DNA of 47,682 nucleotides. Source: CAWEPK01 sp049521495 (lineage in GTDB: Bacteria > Desulfobacterota > Syntrophorhabdia > Syntrophorhabdales > WCHB1-27). Numbering within the stretch: the first letter of the stretch is position 1; every line of letters begins with the position of its first letter. This document shows, piece after piece, positions 1-7,983 of this stretch. Where the stretch lies: positions 1 through 47,682 of the forward strand of contig JBEKOT010000004.1 of the NCBI GenBank assembly GCA_049521495.1. The letters are read 5' to 3'. The notes beneath the pieces were generated by a model that saw only the letters and a program-made list of their open reading frames with translations, was not told the DNA's origin and searched no databases. The position numbers and the translations under genes were made by a program.

Positions 1-72
1 GTCCAGCCGCCCCAGAGACCCGCCGCTTCCCCGGCTTGACCGTTCGGGACAAATCTGTATAGAATTGACCGA

Positions 73-648
73 GTGGAAGAAACCATCTCAAGGTTGGGTT
101 ACATCGGCGTAGTCATCGGCACGTTCCTTGAAGGCGAGACCACCATATTACTGGCAGCTATATTCGCAAAGCTCGGCTACCTGAAGCTGCGGCACGTGAT
201 GTTCTGGTCTTTCATCGGCACCTTCGGAGGGGATTGCTCCTTTTTCTTCCTGGGCAAGTTCTTCGGAAGGTCGCTCATCGAACGGTGCGAGTTCCTCCGC
301 AACAAGGCGGACACCTCCCAAAGGATTATCCGCCAGTACGGCCACCTGATCCTCTTTATCATGAGGTTCCTGGCGGGTTTCCGGTCGATCATCCTCCTTC
401 TTCTCGGATGCGCGAACCTGAGGGCGGACCGGTTCTTCCTAATCGACGCGGCATCGTCGGCGGTCTGGTCGGTTCTGATATCAATGCTCGGCTACAGCTT
501 TGCCAACGTGGTCTATATTTTTGTAAGCGATACCAAGGGTTACGAGAAAATCATCATCCCTCTCGCAGTAATCGCCGCAGTGGCTATAATAATCTTTTAC
601 CGGCACGTGATAAGAGAAAAAGAAGAGGAGCAACTGAATGGAGATTGA
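73..648 (+). CDS. DedA/SNARE-associated family inner-membrane protein
   Basis: A 191-residue integral membrane protein of the DedA family, whose members act in membrane-lipid translocation and proton-dependent homeostasis. Family landmarks are visible: acidic residues in FLEGET (residues 18-23), the GGD near residues 52-54, and the paired arginines of RFLAGFR (R98 and R104), which correspond to the essential Arg pair of the family. Hydrophobic segments lie near residues 10-30, 45-62, 90-112, 125-150 and 160-176, and the C-terminus is charged and probably cytoplasmic. The start is GTG at 73. The last codons overlap the next gene by 11 bases, indicating translational coupling. The specific substrate cannot be told from sequence. 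Confidence 0.9.
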   Translation: MEETISRLGYIGVVIGTFLEGETTILLAAIFAKLGYLKLRHVMFWSFIGTFGGDCSFFFLGKFFGRSLIERCEFLRNKADTSQRIIRQYGHLILFIMRFLAGFRSIILLLLGCANLRADRFFLIDAASSAVWSVLISMLGYSFANVVYIFVSDTKGYEKIIIPLAVIAAVAIIIFYRHVIREKEEEQLNGD

Positions 649-868
649 CCCCAAGTTCCGCCGCGAGCTGACGAAAAGGTTCGAGCTGGAATCGATGAGA
701 CGGGAGGCCGAGGTAACGGAAAACTGGAGAAAAGACCTGGAGGCCGTTTACAGGAAAAGGCACGAGAGCATGGCCTCCCTTCTCATCGAGATCAAGGCGC
801 TCCTGGACCGTATGCAAAACAGGGTGAGGACGCTAACAGAGATCGTCAAGGAGGAGGGGCGCAAATGA
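638..868 (+). CDS. Small charged coiled-coil protein of unknown function
   Basis: A 76-residue, strongly charged, Lys/Arg/Glu-rich protein with no signal peptide or membrane segment; most of it should form one long helix or coiled coil. I do not recognise a family. It is supported as a gene by its position: its ATG overlaps the end of the DedA gene by 11 bases and its TGA overlaps the ATG of the transglycosylase gene in an ATGA arrangement, so all three are likely translated together. A structural or adaptor role in envelope maintenance is only a guess from these neighbours. Confidence 0.72.
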   Translation: MEIDPKFRRELTKRFELESMRREAEVTENWRKDLEAVYRKRHESMASLLIEIKALLDRMQNRVRTLTEIVKEEGRK

Positions 869-1827
869 GATATACCCTTTTAGCTTCGGCCATACTGATC
901 CTGGCCGCCTCCAGCCTTGCCGCTCAACCTCCCGCGCCCCACAAGAAACCCTTCTACCAGGAGAAAAAGGTCACAGACCTTGAAAAGGAGCTGGACAGTC
1001 TGAAAAGAGAGGTGGCCTTCCTGAGAATGGCGCCCCTTCCCGAGCGGCTGACTCTCTGTGACAGGACCATACCCCTTGCGAACACCGACGTGAGAGAGTC
1101 CTTCGAGCGGGAGTTCTACCAGTTTCTCGAGAACAGGGGGCTCCTGACTATACTCGTGAAGCGCTACGGCAAGTTCCTCAAGGTCGTTTCGGAGGAGATA
1201 GACCGGGCGGCCATGCCGCCCGACCTTATCTATCTTGCCCTCGCGGAAAGCTACCTCAACCCCAGGGCCGTTTCGAAAGCCAATGCGGGCGGGTTGTGGC
1301 AGTTCATAAAGGATACGGGCAAGAAGGAGGGCCTTTTCATAAGCGATTCCATCGATGAGCGGTACAGCGTCACGAGGTCGACCAAGTCCGCCCTAGGATA
1401 CCTGAACAAGCTGCACAACGAGTTCGGCGACTGGCTCGTGGCGATGGCCGCCTACAATGCGGGCGAGGTAAGGGTGAGGGAAGCCATACAGAACCAGAAC
1501 ACACGGGACTTTTTCGAGATGTTCCTGCCCGAAGAGACCGAGAGGTACGTGTATCGCATAGCCGCCCTGAAGGAGATCCTGGCCAACCCCGCCAAGTACG
1601 GCCTGCCTATCGAGAAAGGGGATTATTACAAGCCTTACGCGGTGGTCGAGGTCACAATCGACGTTGAGAAAGAGACCCATACTGCCCGCCAATACAACCT
1701 GCACATCCGCAGGTACAGGCTCCCCAGGGGAGTGTACCGCCTCTATATACCCGTTGAGAAGAAAGAGACCTTCCTGAAGCGCCTGGGCACGTGCCCGGGG
1801 GTCACCCTCGGGAAAGACTCGCCCTAG
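865..1827 (+). CDS. Secreted lytic murein transglycosylase (SLT/MltD-like)
   Basis: A 320-residue exported lytic transglycosylase that would cleave peptidoglycan glycan strands between MurNAc and GlcNAc. A signal peptide covers about residues 1-20 (hydrophobic core, then a small-residue cleavage region before QPPAP). A coiled-coil stretch follows (about 35-55). The SLT catalytic domain has the family signatures: the catalytic Glu in LAESYLNP (E128), AGGLWQF (141-147) and AAYNAGE (195-201). The C-terminal 80 residues resemble the linker after the MltD catalytic domain, but I see no clear LysM repeat. The start codon overlaps the stop of the preceding gene. No T-rich terminator hairpin follows it. 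Confidence 0.92.
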   Translation: MRYTLLASAILILAASSLAAQPPAPHKKPFYQEKKVTDLEKELDSLKREVAFLRMAPLPERLTLCDRTIPLANTDVRESFEREFYQFLENRGLLTILVKRYGKFLKVVSEEIDRAAMPPDLIYLALAESYLNPRAVSKANAGGLWQFIKDTGKKEGLFISDSIDERYSVTRSTKSALGYLNKLHNEFGDWLVAMAAYNAGEVRVREAIQNQNTRDFFEMFLPEETERYVYRIAALKEILANPAKYGLPIEKGDYYKPYAVVEVTIDVEKETHTARQYNLHIRRYRLPRGVYRLYIPVEKKETFLKRLGTCPGVTLGKDSP

Positions 1828-1904
1828 GCTGCGCCGGCCGAATGAGTTGTTCGCCATAGTGAACACGGTTCTTTTTGACCATGCTCTTTTTCACAAAATT
1901 CTCC

Positions 1905-1933
1905 TTGACAGGACAGCGGTATTTAAGTATATT
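1905..1933 (+). promoter_or_regulatory. Sigma-70 promoter of the molybdenum hydroxylase operon
   Basis: TTGACA at 1905-1910 and TATATT at 1928-1933 are separated by exactly 17 bases. The -35 is a perfect consensus match and the -10 matches in five of six positions. Transcription would start near 1940, about 165 bases ahead of the first gene at 2105, leaving room for the structured leader described separately. Confidence 0.75.
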
Positions 1934-1963
1934 TCAGAGTGGGTTAACGTTCATGGTAGTGAA

Positions 1964-2051
1964 AGGGCCGAAATACCTTCACGCCGGGCAAAGGACTCCG
2001 GTCATCATGGAGAACGGCTTCCGCTTTCCGGCGATGGAAAGAATCGGCCCT
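1964..2051 (+). ncRNA. Structured 5' leader, candidate riboswitch or cis-regulatory RNA
   Basis: The leader of the Mo hydroxylase operon can form nested stems. An outer 8-bp stem pairs 1964-1971 (AGGGCCGA) with 2044-2051 (TCGGCCCT). After a symmetric 10/10-nt internal loop, an inner 6-bp stem pairs 1982-1987 (CGCCGG) with 2028-2033 (CCGGCG). Inside it, CTCC (1996-1999) can pair with GGAG (2009-2012), and CGG (2015-2017) with CCG (2021-2023). The position is right for a cis-regulator: downstream of a strong promoter and upstream of a molybdoenzyme operon. A Moco-type riboswitch is one possibility, but I cannot confirm that consensus by eye. No terminator follows, so any control would act on translation. 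Confidence 0.45.
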
Positions 2052-2104
2052 ACGAAAAGTTTTGAGTCAACTGCAATGTATGCGGTATAATTGAGGGGGC
2101 AGCC

Positions 2105-2344
2105 GTGTCAAAAACCATAATTGTATGTCCCTTCTCGAAGGCGGCGTGCAGGGAATGCGCCATTTACAGAGGTCGCCATGTCGAGTTATGCGCAGCTTCC
2201 CGGCGGCCGGCGAACGGGACGAACGTGGAGAGGCCAAGGGTTAAGAGCAGTGCCGTGTTCACCTGCTGGGATTTCCCGGACATCGGGGAGAGCCCCGGCA
2301 GGATGGTGAACATCGAAGACTTCATTGAAAGGAGAGGCATATGA
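2105..2344 (+). CDS. Small cysteine-rich protein, first gene of the Mo hydroxylase operon
   Basis: A 79-residue protein starting at GTG, with a GAGGGGG ribosome-binding site six to seven bases upstream. Its N-terminal half carries a Cys cluster (C8, C15, C18, C29 in the pattern CPFSKAACRECAIYRG...C) and one more Cys sits in a TCWDF motif near residue 54. This suggests a metal or Fe-S site, but no named family is recognised. Its ATGA-type overlap with the FAD-subunit gene and its place first in the operon suggest a role with the hydroxylase, for example in maturation or electron transfer. That role is inferred from position only. Confidence 0.7.
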   Translation: MSKTIIVCPFSKAACRECAIYRGRHVELCAASRRPANGTNVERPRVKSSAVFTCWDFPDIGESPGRMVNIEDFIERRGI

Positions 2345-3213
2345 TAAGTGATTTTACTTACCTCAGACCCGGCAGCGCCAAAGAGGCGCTCCAGATGCTG
2401 TCGAAGCACCAGGAAGACGGCAAGATTATCTGCGGCGGCCAATCGCTCCTCATAATCATGCGCCAGGGGCTTGTGACACCGGAATACATGATCGACATCA
2501 AGAGGCTCGACGAGCTGAGCTACATCAGGTTCGACCAGAAGAAAGGCCTCAGGATCGGCGCCACGACCACGCACCGCGCCATCGAGAAATCAGCGCTGAT
2601 AAAGGATAAGTACCCCGTCCTCGTCGAGATGGAAGAGAAGCTCGCTTCCATCCAGGTACGCAACTGGGGAACGATCGGCGGAAACCTCGCCCATGCCGAC
2701 GCGGCAGGGGACCCGGCCCCGGTGCTCACCGCGATGGGCGGGTCCGTTAAGGTCGCTTCGGCGTCGGGAGAGCGCGTCATCCCCCTCGACGAGTTCTACA
2801 CCGACCTGTTCGAGACTGCAATGAACCACGACGAGATGATCGTCGAGGTTATGGTGCCGCCCCGCCCTCCGAAATCGGGGACGAAATACCAGAAGTTCAA
2901 CCTCCTCGACTCGGACCAGGGAATCGTGGCAGTGGCTGCCACCATCACCCTTAACGGCCGTACATGCAAAGACGCGCGCATCGTCCTCGGGAACGCCGCC
3001 ACGATCACCATGAGGGCAAAAGAGGCGGAGAAGGTCCTGATCGGCGCGGCATTGAGCGATGCGGTCTTCGAAAAAGCCGGAGAAGCGGCAGCGGCAGAGT
3101 GCCAGCCCGTGGCCGATATCCACGCTTCCGAAGAATACCGGCGTCATCTCATAAAAATCCTTGCCAAGAGAATGGCAAAAGCAGCCTGGGAACAGGCGAA
3201 GATTTCAGGCTGA
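2341..3213 (+). CDS. Molybdenum hydroxylase, FAD-binding (medium, CoxM-like) subunit
   Basis: A 290-residue FAD subunit of the xanthine dehydrogenase/CO dehydrogenase family. It takes electrons from the 2Fe-2S subunit and passes them to the external acceptor. Both FAD-binding signatures are present: CGGQSL (31-36) and TIGGNLAHADAAGD (111-124). The protein has the ordinary length of this subunit and only three scattered Cys residues. It therefore lacks the [4Fe-4S]-bearing insertion of the beta subunit of 4-hydroxybenzoyl-CoA reductase, which argues for an oxidising hydroxylase rather than a dehydroxylating reductase. The ATG overlaps the preceding stop, and a GGAGAGG ribosome-binding site lies just upstream. 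Confidence 0.93.
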   Translation: MISDFTYLRPGSAKEALQMLSKHQEDGKIICGGQSLLIIMRQGLVTPEYMIDIKRLDELSYIRFDQKKGLRIGATTTHRAIEKSALIKDKYPVLVEMEEKLASIQVRNWGTIGGNLAHADAAGDPAPVLTAMGGSVKVASASGERVIPLDEFYTDLFETAMNHDEMIVEVMVPPRPPKSGTKYQKFNLLDSDQGIVAVAATITLNGRTCKDARIVLGNAATITMRAKEAEKVLIGAALSDAVFEKAGEAAAAECQPVADIHASEEYRRHLIKILAKRMAKAAWEQAKISG

Positions 3214-3226
3214 CAAGGAGGGTGCC

Positions 3227-3709
3227 ATGGAAAGACAGTTGATACGTCTCAACGTTAACAATCAGGACTATGAGATCTACATAAACCCGAAGACCCTTCT
3301 CGTAGAGGCCATCAGGGACCATATAGGGCTTACCGGCACGAAGAGGGGCTGCGACACCGTCTCGTGCGGCGTCTGCACGGTCATAGTCGACAACATGGCC
3401 GTCAAGGGCTGCTCGGTGCTCGCGGTCCAGACGGAAGGGAAGAAAATACTCACGGTAGAAGGCCTGGAAGTGGACGGCAAGCTTCAGCCTATCCAGAAGG
3501 CGTTCCTCGACGAGGGCGCCTTTCAGTGCGGCTTCTGCACGTCGGGGATGCTCATGTCCGCTACTGCATTTCTGAAGGAAAGCAAAAAACCGACAGAGAA
3601 ACAAATCAGGGACGGTATTGAGGGAAATATCTGCCGTTGTACCGGCTACAATAGCATCGTTCGCGCCATCGATGCAGTTGCGAAGGGCAAATATACGGAG
3701 GACAAATAA
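3227..3709 (+). CDS. Molybdenum hydroxylase, [2Fe-2S] (small, CoxS-like) subunit
   Basis: A 160-residue iron-sulfur subunit carrying two [2Fe-2S] clusters between the Mo centre and FAD. The N-terminal plant-ferredoxin-type cluster uses C42, C47, C50 and C62. The C-terminal helical-domain cluster uses C101, C104, C136 and C138, within CGFCTSGM and CRCTGYNSI. The start chosen is ATG 3227, preceded by an AAGGAGGG ribosome-binding site; a longer reading frame from 3161 would overlap the FAD gene and lacks such a site. Its stop codon shares a base with the ATG of the next gene (TAATG). Cys spacing is canonical. Confidence 0.95.
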   Translation: MERQLIRLNVNNQDYEIYINPKTLLVEAIRDHIGLTGTKRGCDTVSCGVCTVIVDNMAVKGCSVLAVQTEGKKILTVEGLEVDGKLQPIQKAFLDEGAFQCGFCTSGMLMSATAFLKESKKPTEKQIRDGIEGNICRCTGYNSIVRAIDAVAKGKYTEDK

Positions 3710-6006
3710 TGAACAAGTATACCGTAATCAATCCGCATGAACCGTTCAGGGTACTCAATACCCACGTCCACAACGTCGATGGCTGGGCGAAGGTGACCGG
3801 CCGGGCCACCTACACCTTTGACGTTAAGCTGCCCGGCATGCTCTACGGCAAGATACTGAGGAGCCCCCACCCGCACGCAAAAATCAAAAACATCGACTTC
3901 AGCAAGGCCATGGAGCTCGACGGGGTCAAGGCCGTAGTAACCGGCAAGGACACCCTCGGCGTAAAGCAGGGCATCTGGCGGCGCTACAAGGACCTCTGCG
4001 ATGAGGCCATACTGCCCGTCGACAAGGTGCGCTACATCGGCGAGCCGGTCGCGGCCGTCGCGGCCGTGACGGAAGAGATCGCCGAAAGGGCCATAGACCT
4101 CATCGAAGTGGACTACGAGGTTCTCCCCGCTGTTTTCGAGCCTCTCGACGCAATAAAGAAGGATGCGCCGGAGATCCATGAGGGCTTCGAGCGGAACATC
4201 AACGTTACGCGCCATATCGAGTGGGGAGACGTGGACGAGGGCTTCGAGGAAGCCGACTACATCAGGGAAGACTGGTTCCGCTGCGGCGGCCAGGCCCATA
4301 TGTGCATGGAGACCCGCTGCGCAGTGTCGAGCTACACGCCCGACAAGAAGCTTACCATCTACCACTCCAACCAGTCTCCATACTACATGCAGGGTCTAAT
4401 GGCGGGCGTCCTCGGCATGAGGGAGGGCGACATCAGGGTTATCGGCCCTTACACCGGCGGCGGCTTCGGCGGCAAGTTCGAGCTCGACGGCGCAATCTTC
4501 TGCAGCACCATCCTCTCCATGAAGTGCTATAGGCCGGTCAAGATCGTCTTCACGAGGGAGGAAGACTTTATCGCGACGAAGCGCCGGACCCCCATGTTTT
4601 ACTACAGCCGGACGGGCGTGAAGAAGGACGGCACGTTCTGCGCCAGGGAGGCGAAGGTCTTCACCAACGGCGGCGCCTACACGGGTATGGGCGCTACCGC
4701 CCTCTACCTTACCGGCTTCTTCCACTCCTTCCCATACGTATGGAAGGGCTACCGGTATGACGGCTACCGCGTCTACACGAACACGCTGCCTTCGACCTCG
4801 ATGCGCGGCTTCGGCGCCCCCCAGGCCATGTGGTGCTCCGAGCAGCAGATCGAGTGGATCGCTGCCGATCTCGGCCTCGACCCTATCGAGATGAGACGGA
4901 AGAACGCCCACCAGGAGGGCACGATCCTGCCCGGCCAGGCAACGATCGCAAGCTGCGGCATCGACCAGTGCTTCGACGAAATCAAGAAATGGATCAAAAG
5001 CAAGGGCAAGCTTCGTGCAAACAGGTCCATCGGCATATCGGCCTGCGGCTTCATGTCGGGCGGTATCTTCAACTGGTTCGACACACCCTATTCGTTCTCA
5101 TCGGCCGTGGTAACGATAAACCAGGACGGCACGGTGGAGCTCCACGTGGGCGCCCAAGACATAGGCCAGGGCTCCAATACGACAATGGCCATAATCTGCG
5201 CGGAAACCCTCGGCGTCAAGGTAGAGGACATCAAGGTCCACTCGGGCGACACGGACCACTGCCCTCCGGACCTCGGTGCGTGGGGCTCCAGGCAGACCCT
5301 GATGACGGGCAACGCCACGAAAATGGCTGCGGAAGACGCAAAGAAACAGCTCCTGGAGTTCGCCTACGCCCAGTCGGGCCTCAACATAGTCTACGACCTG
5401 GATATCAAGGACAGGTGGGTCCACGCTGTTGCCCGCCCGGAAAGGGGCTATGACTTCGGCGAGCTGGTGAAGAAGGCCCTCAGGGGAAAGGACGGCCAGA
5501 AGATCGTCGGCAGGGGCTACTACACGCCTCACAGAAAGGGGATGATATCACCCGCTTACAGCTACATGCTCCAGGGCGTCGAAGTCGAGGTGGACGAGGA
5601 GACGGGCAAGATCACGCTCGTCGACAGCATGACGGCCCACGACTGCGGCCAGCCCATCAACCACCTGGGCCTCATCGGCCAGCTCGAAGGCGCTTTCTCC
5701 ATGGCGGCAGGTTACGGCTACCTCGAATACATGCCCTATGAGGACGGCAAGCTCATGAACCCGAACCTGGTCGACTACAAGATGATAAGGGCGCCTGAGA
5801 TGCCTCCTGCGAACATTGCCGAGATCGACACCTACGAGCCGGAAGGGCCTTACGGCGCGAAGGAAGCAGGGGAAGGCCTCACGAACCCGACTGCTGCGGC
5901 CATCGGTAACGCCTTGTTCCACCGTTTCGGGGTCCAGATGAAGGAGTGCCCGATCCGGCCCGAGATGGTCGTGAACGCCCTGAAAGAAAAAGCGCAGAAG
6001 AAATAA
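3709..6006 (+). CDS. Molybdenum hydroxylase, molybdopterin-binding (large, CoxL/XdhB-like) subunit
   Basis: A 765-residue catalytic subunit that binds the molybdopterin cytosine dinucleotide-type cofactor and hydroxylates the substrate with water-derived oxygen. Motifs include the Mo-cofactor loop GGGFGGK (250-256), SMRGFGAPQ (364-372), GAQDIGQGS near residue 500, and GAKEAGEG (716-723), whose E722 fits the catalytic glutamate of the family. The active-site loop reads STSMRG, without the Cys of aerobic CO dehydrogenase, so this is not a CO dehydrogenase despite the CoxG-like neighbour. The substrate is unknown; an aromatic, N-heterocyclic or CoA-linked compound would fit a syntroph. Translation is coupled to the 2Fe-2S gene. 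Confidence 0.94.
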   Translation: MNKYTVINPHEPFRVLNTHVHNVDGWAKVTGRATYTFDVKLPGMLYGKILRSPHPHAKIKNIDFSKAMELDGVKAVVTGKDTLGVKQGIWRRYKDLCDEAILPVDKVRYIGEPVAAVAAVTEEIAERAIDLIEVDYEVLPAVFEPLDAIKKDAPEIHEGFERNINVTRHIEWGDVDEGFEEADYIREDWFRCGGQAHMCMETRCAVSSYTPDKKLTIYHSNQSPYYMQGLMAGVLGMREGDIRVIGPYTGGGFGGKFELDGAIFCSTILSMKCYRPVKIVFTREEDFIATKRRTPMFYYSRTGVKKDGTFCAREAKVFTNGGAYTGMGATALYLTGFFHSFPYVWKGYRYDGYRVYTNTLPSTSMRGFGAPQAMWCSEQQIEWIAADLGLDPIEMRRKNAHQEGTILPGQATIASCGIDQCFDEIKKWIKSKGKLRANRSIGISACGFMSGGIFNWFDTPYSFSSAVVTINQDGTVELHVGAQDIGQGSNTTMAIICAETLGVKVEDIKVHSGDTDHCPPDLGAWGSRQTLMTGNATKMAAEDAKKQLLEFAYAQSGLNIVYDLDIKDRWVHAVARPERGYDFGELVKKALRGKDGQKIVGRGYYTPHRKGMISPAYSYMLQGVEVEVDEETGKITLVDSMTAHDCGQPINHLGLIGQLEGAFSMAAGYGYLEYMPYEDGKLMNPNLVDYKMIRAPEMPPANIAEIDTYEPEGPYGAKEAGEGLTNPTAAAIGNALFHRFGVQMKECPIRPEMVVNALKEKAQKK

Positions 6007-6022
6007 CTAAAGGAGGGATACC

Positions 6023-6298
6023 ATGGCTTTAAGCGGTCCGATAATATGCCCCGTGTGCGGTAAAAAGGCGAAAACGGGCAGCGCCATAGACTGCGCCCGC
6101 CACATGTTCGGTACAGGCGACCAGCCCCACCGAAAATGGGTAGATGCACAGGTCGCGGGCCAGGGCCTGTCGTTCATCGACCTTCTTATAGAGCAGGCGA
6201 CTACGCCCGGCAACAGGAGCTATGTCCTGCTCGGCGAGATAATCCAGAAGGACGCGGAAAAGAGAGAAGCCCAGAAAAAGGAATCCGAAAAGAAGTAG
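6023..6298 (+). CDS. Small putative zinc-binding protein of the Mo hydroxylase operon
   Basis: A 91-residue protein with a strong AAGGAGGGAT ribosome-binding site before ATG 6023. The N-terminus has CPVCG (residues 9-13), followed by a Cys and His residues (C24, H27, H36), a pattern suggesting a single zinc site. The C-terminus is a charged Lys/Glu helix. I recognise no named family. Sitting between the catalytic subunit and the CoxG-like gene, with short gaps, it is probably an accessory, chaperone or maturation factor for the hydroxylase; this is inference from context. Confidence 0.75.
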   Translation: MALSGPIICPVCGKKAKTGSAIDCARHMFGTGDQPHRKWVDAQVAGQGLSFIDLLIEQATTPGNRSYVLLGEIIQKDAEKREAQKKESEKK

Positions 6299-6337
6299 TC
6301 GGCGGGCACGACCAGAAGCGGAAGGAGGAACAGACAA

Positions 6338-6790
6338 ATGATCATCGAAGGAAAATTCACTGTTAATGCGCCCATTAAGAAGCTGTGGGATACTCTCTTC
6401 GACGTAAAAGCCCTGGCCGCCTGCCTGCCCGGAGCCGAGAAGATCGAGCAGCTCGATGAGAAGACCTATGACGTAACGATGAAGCAGAGGGTCGGCATCG
6501 TCAAGGTAACCATGTCCGGGAAGCAGAAGCTGACCAAGGTCGATGCCCCCACGCACCTCGAGATGGAGGGCGAGGCCGAGGACAAGACAAAGCTGGGCCA
6601 CATGAAGGACAAGGTGACGATGGACCTCAAGGAGCTTGGCGGCGGCGACGTGGAGATCTCTTACAGGATGGACGTGGGCATGGTGGGCAAGCTCGCCATG
6701 TTCGGAGACAGAATCATGAGAAGCAAGGCAAACGAGATCGAAAAGGAGTTCGTCAAGAACCTGCAGGCTAAACTGAAGGGCCTGGCATAA
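6338..6790 (+). CDS. CoxG-like SRPBCC-fold protein
   Basis: A 150-residue protein of the carbon monoxide dehydrogenase subunit G family. Its START/SRPBCC helix-grip fold makes a hydrophobic cavity. The usual opening (GKFTVNAP..KLWDTLFD) and the LPGAEKIEQ segment are present. Members travel with molybdenum hydroxylases; in aerobic CO oxidisers CoxG has been linked to quinone carriage between the enzyme and the membrane. This copy is only the core domain, with no C-terminal membrane tail. It has a GGAGGA ribosome-binding site and is the last gene before a strong terminator. A quinone- or substrate-carrier role is inferred. Confidence 0.88.
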   Translation: MIIEGKFTVNAPIKKLWDTLFDVKALAACLPGAEKIEQLDEKTYDVTMKQRVGIVKVTMSGKQKLTKVDAPTHLEMEGEAEDKTKLGHMKDKVTMDLKELGGGDVEISYRMDVGMVGKLAMFGDRIMRSKANEIEKEFVKNLQAKLKGLA

Positions 6791-6808
6791 CCTACCCTGC
6801 GGTAATTA

Positions 6809-6847
6809 GAAAAAGGGCCTGCGAATTCTATCCGCAGGCCCTTTTTC
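6809..6847 (+). terminator. Rho-independent terminator of the Mo hydroxylase operon
   Basis: A perfect 15-bp inverted repeat (6809-6823 with 6833-6847) encloses a 9-nt loop. The outer stem is A-rich on the left and ends in CTTTTTC on the right, so a GC-rich stem is followed by a run of five T. It lies 18 bases after the stop of the CoxG-like gene. The symmetry means it could also stop transcription arriving from the other side. Confidence 0.9.
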
Positions 6848-6926
6848 TCGCCCTTGCTGGCTCGCCCCTGCGGGAAGGCGGCATCACTTCAAAACAGCCC
6901 ACGGCCCCGAACAAATGGAGGATATC

Positions 6927-7361
6927 ATGAACGATCCGGAAAAAGCCAAATCAACTTTCAAAGAAGGTTTTTCCTGTTCCCAGGCGATCCTCTCGACGTT
7001 CTGCGAGAAATTCAATCTGGACAGGAATATCGCTTTGAGGCTTGCGGACAGCTTCGGAGGCGGCATGGCGCGAATGGGCCTTACGTGCGGAGCGGTAACA
7101 GGGGCCTTAATGGTCATCGGATTGAAGGAGGGCAGGACATCCGCAGGCGACGGCGAGGCTAAAGAGCGAACTTACCGGTTGGTAAGAGAATTTTTCACTA
7201 GATTCGAAAAGCGAAACGGGACTATTGCCTGCAGGGAGCTGCTGGGATGCAGTATCAGCACGGACGAAGGCTTGAAGTACGCCCAGGGCAAAGAGCTCTT
7301 CACCACCCTCTGCCCTAAATTCGTCGCTGACGCCGCCCAGATTCTTGACGAATTGATATGA
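6927..7361 (+). CDS. C_GCAxxG_C_C family redox protein
   Basis: A 144-residue member of the C_GCAxxG_C_C family, small cysteine proteins thought to be redox active and common in anaerobes. The conserved cysteines are C17 (FSCSQAIL), C54 in GLTCGAVTGAL, C102 and C108 in the CRELLGC segment, and C129 near the C-terminus. The start is ATG 6927, which has GGAGG five bases upstream; an in-frame ATG at 6915 would place that ribosome-binding site inside the gene. The gene follows the terminator of the preceding operon and no convincing promoter is seen in the 80-base gap, so how it is transcribed is unclear. No partner gene adjoins it. Confidence 0.88.
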   Translation: MNDPEKAKSTFKEGFSCSQAILSTFCEKFNLDRNIALRLADSFGGGMARMGLTCGAVTGALMVIGLKEGRTSAGDGEAKERTYRLVREFFTRFEKRNGTIACRELLGCSISTDEGLKYAQGKELFTTLCPKFVADAAQILDELI

Positions 7362-7479
7362 GGAATGCCCGTACTCTTTGCTTCATTTTTTCGAAGGGGT
7401 TCTTTCTGTAAACCCGGAGGCTTCGACGCGCTTTCTTCTGATGGAACAGCTGAGCCGCCTTGATCTCGAAGCGAAACTC

Positions 7480-7908
7480 TTATCTTAGCGTTCGCCTGCC
7501 TTTTGGTTTTTTGCATACGATTTTTGATAGTTCGTCCAGGTAAGAGCCATAGTTTATGTCACTCCACTGGGATGGACCGACATCCTGGCTCACGGAACCA
7601 TCTCTGAACCTGAGCTGACCCTCCACCCTTCGATACGTTTCATGACGGCAGTCGATCTCAAGGAGATTTACCAGCTCTCTTACCTTCTGAATCTCATCGC
7701 CGCTTACGCCTTTTATGCGAACCGCAACGACCGAATCGTCGCTCCTGTGTTTCACGCTCGCATCATCGTAGTAGAAGCGATCATTCACGGGGGTGCTAAA
7801 GAATTGCTGCCAGTCAGCGTCCTGCCCGTGGACAGATACGGAATACAGGGCCCAGACAAGGGTAACGACGGATTGGAGAAGCAGGCGATGCGCTATTCTT
7901 CTTTTCAT
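7480..7908 (-). CDS. Secreted adhesin-E-like small protein
   Basis: A 142-residue protein with an N-terminal signal peptide (basic MKRRIAHR, hydrophobic core, cleavage probably after VHGQ). The mature part begins WQQFFSTP..DRFYYDDASV, then a VVAVRIKGV strand, with two Cys likely forming a disulfide and the C-terminal YGSYLDELSKIVC segment. This pattern matches the surface-adhesin protein E-like domain found in many proteobacterial secreted proteins of unknown role. The gene stands alone on the minus strand with a weak ribosome-binding site, and shares the 134-base upstream region with tetR. No link to its neighbours is evident. Confidence 0.72.
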   Translation of the reverse strand: MKRRIAHRLLLQSVVTLVWALYSVSVHGQDADWQQFFSTPVNDRFYYDDASVKHRSDDSVVAVRIKGVSGDEIQKVRELVNLLEIDCRHETYRRVEGQLRFRDGSVSQDVGPSQWSDINYGSYLDELSKIVCKKPKGRRTLR

Positions 7909-7963
7909 GGCCTTATCACTCCCAGAGAATTGGCTGCCGTTTCAACTCTTCTGTATAACCAAA

Positions 7964-7983
7964 CAAGATTAATAATAATCTTG
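7964..7983. promoter_or_regulatory. Perfect 8+4+8 palindrome beside the tetR -35
   Basis: CAAGATTA (7964-7971) and TAATCTTG (7976-7983) form a perfect inverted repeat around ATAA. Its right arm overlaps the first three bases of the tetR -35 hexamer. The AT-rich, symmetric sequence between two divergent genes fits a second protein-binding site, but its ligand is unknown. Confidence 0.45.

Noticed and set aside
2341..6006. Assignment as 4-hydroxybenzoyl-CoA reductase or aerobic CO dehydrogenase
   Set aside because: The FAD subunit has no Cys-bearing insertion for the extra [4Fe-4S] cluster, and the large subunit lacks the Cys-containing active-site loop of CO dehydrogenase.
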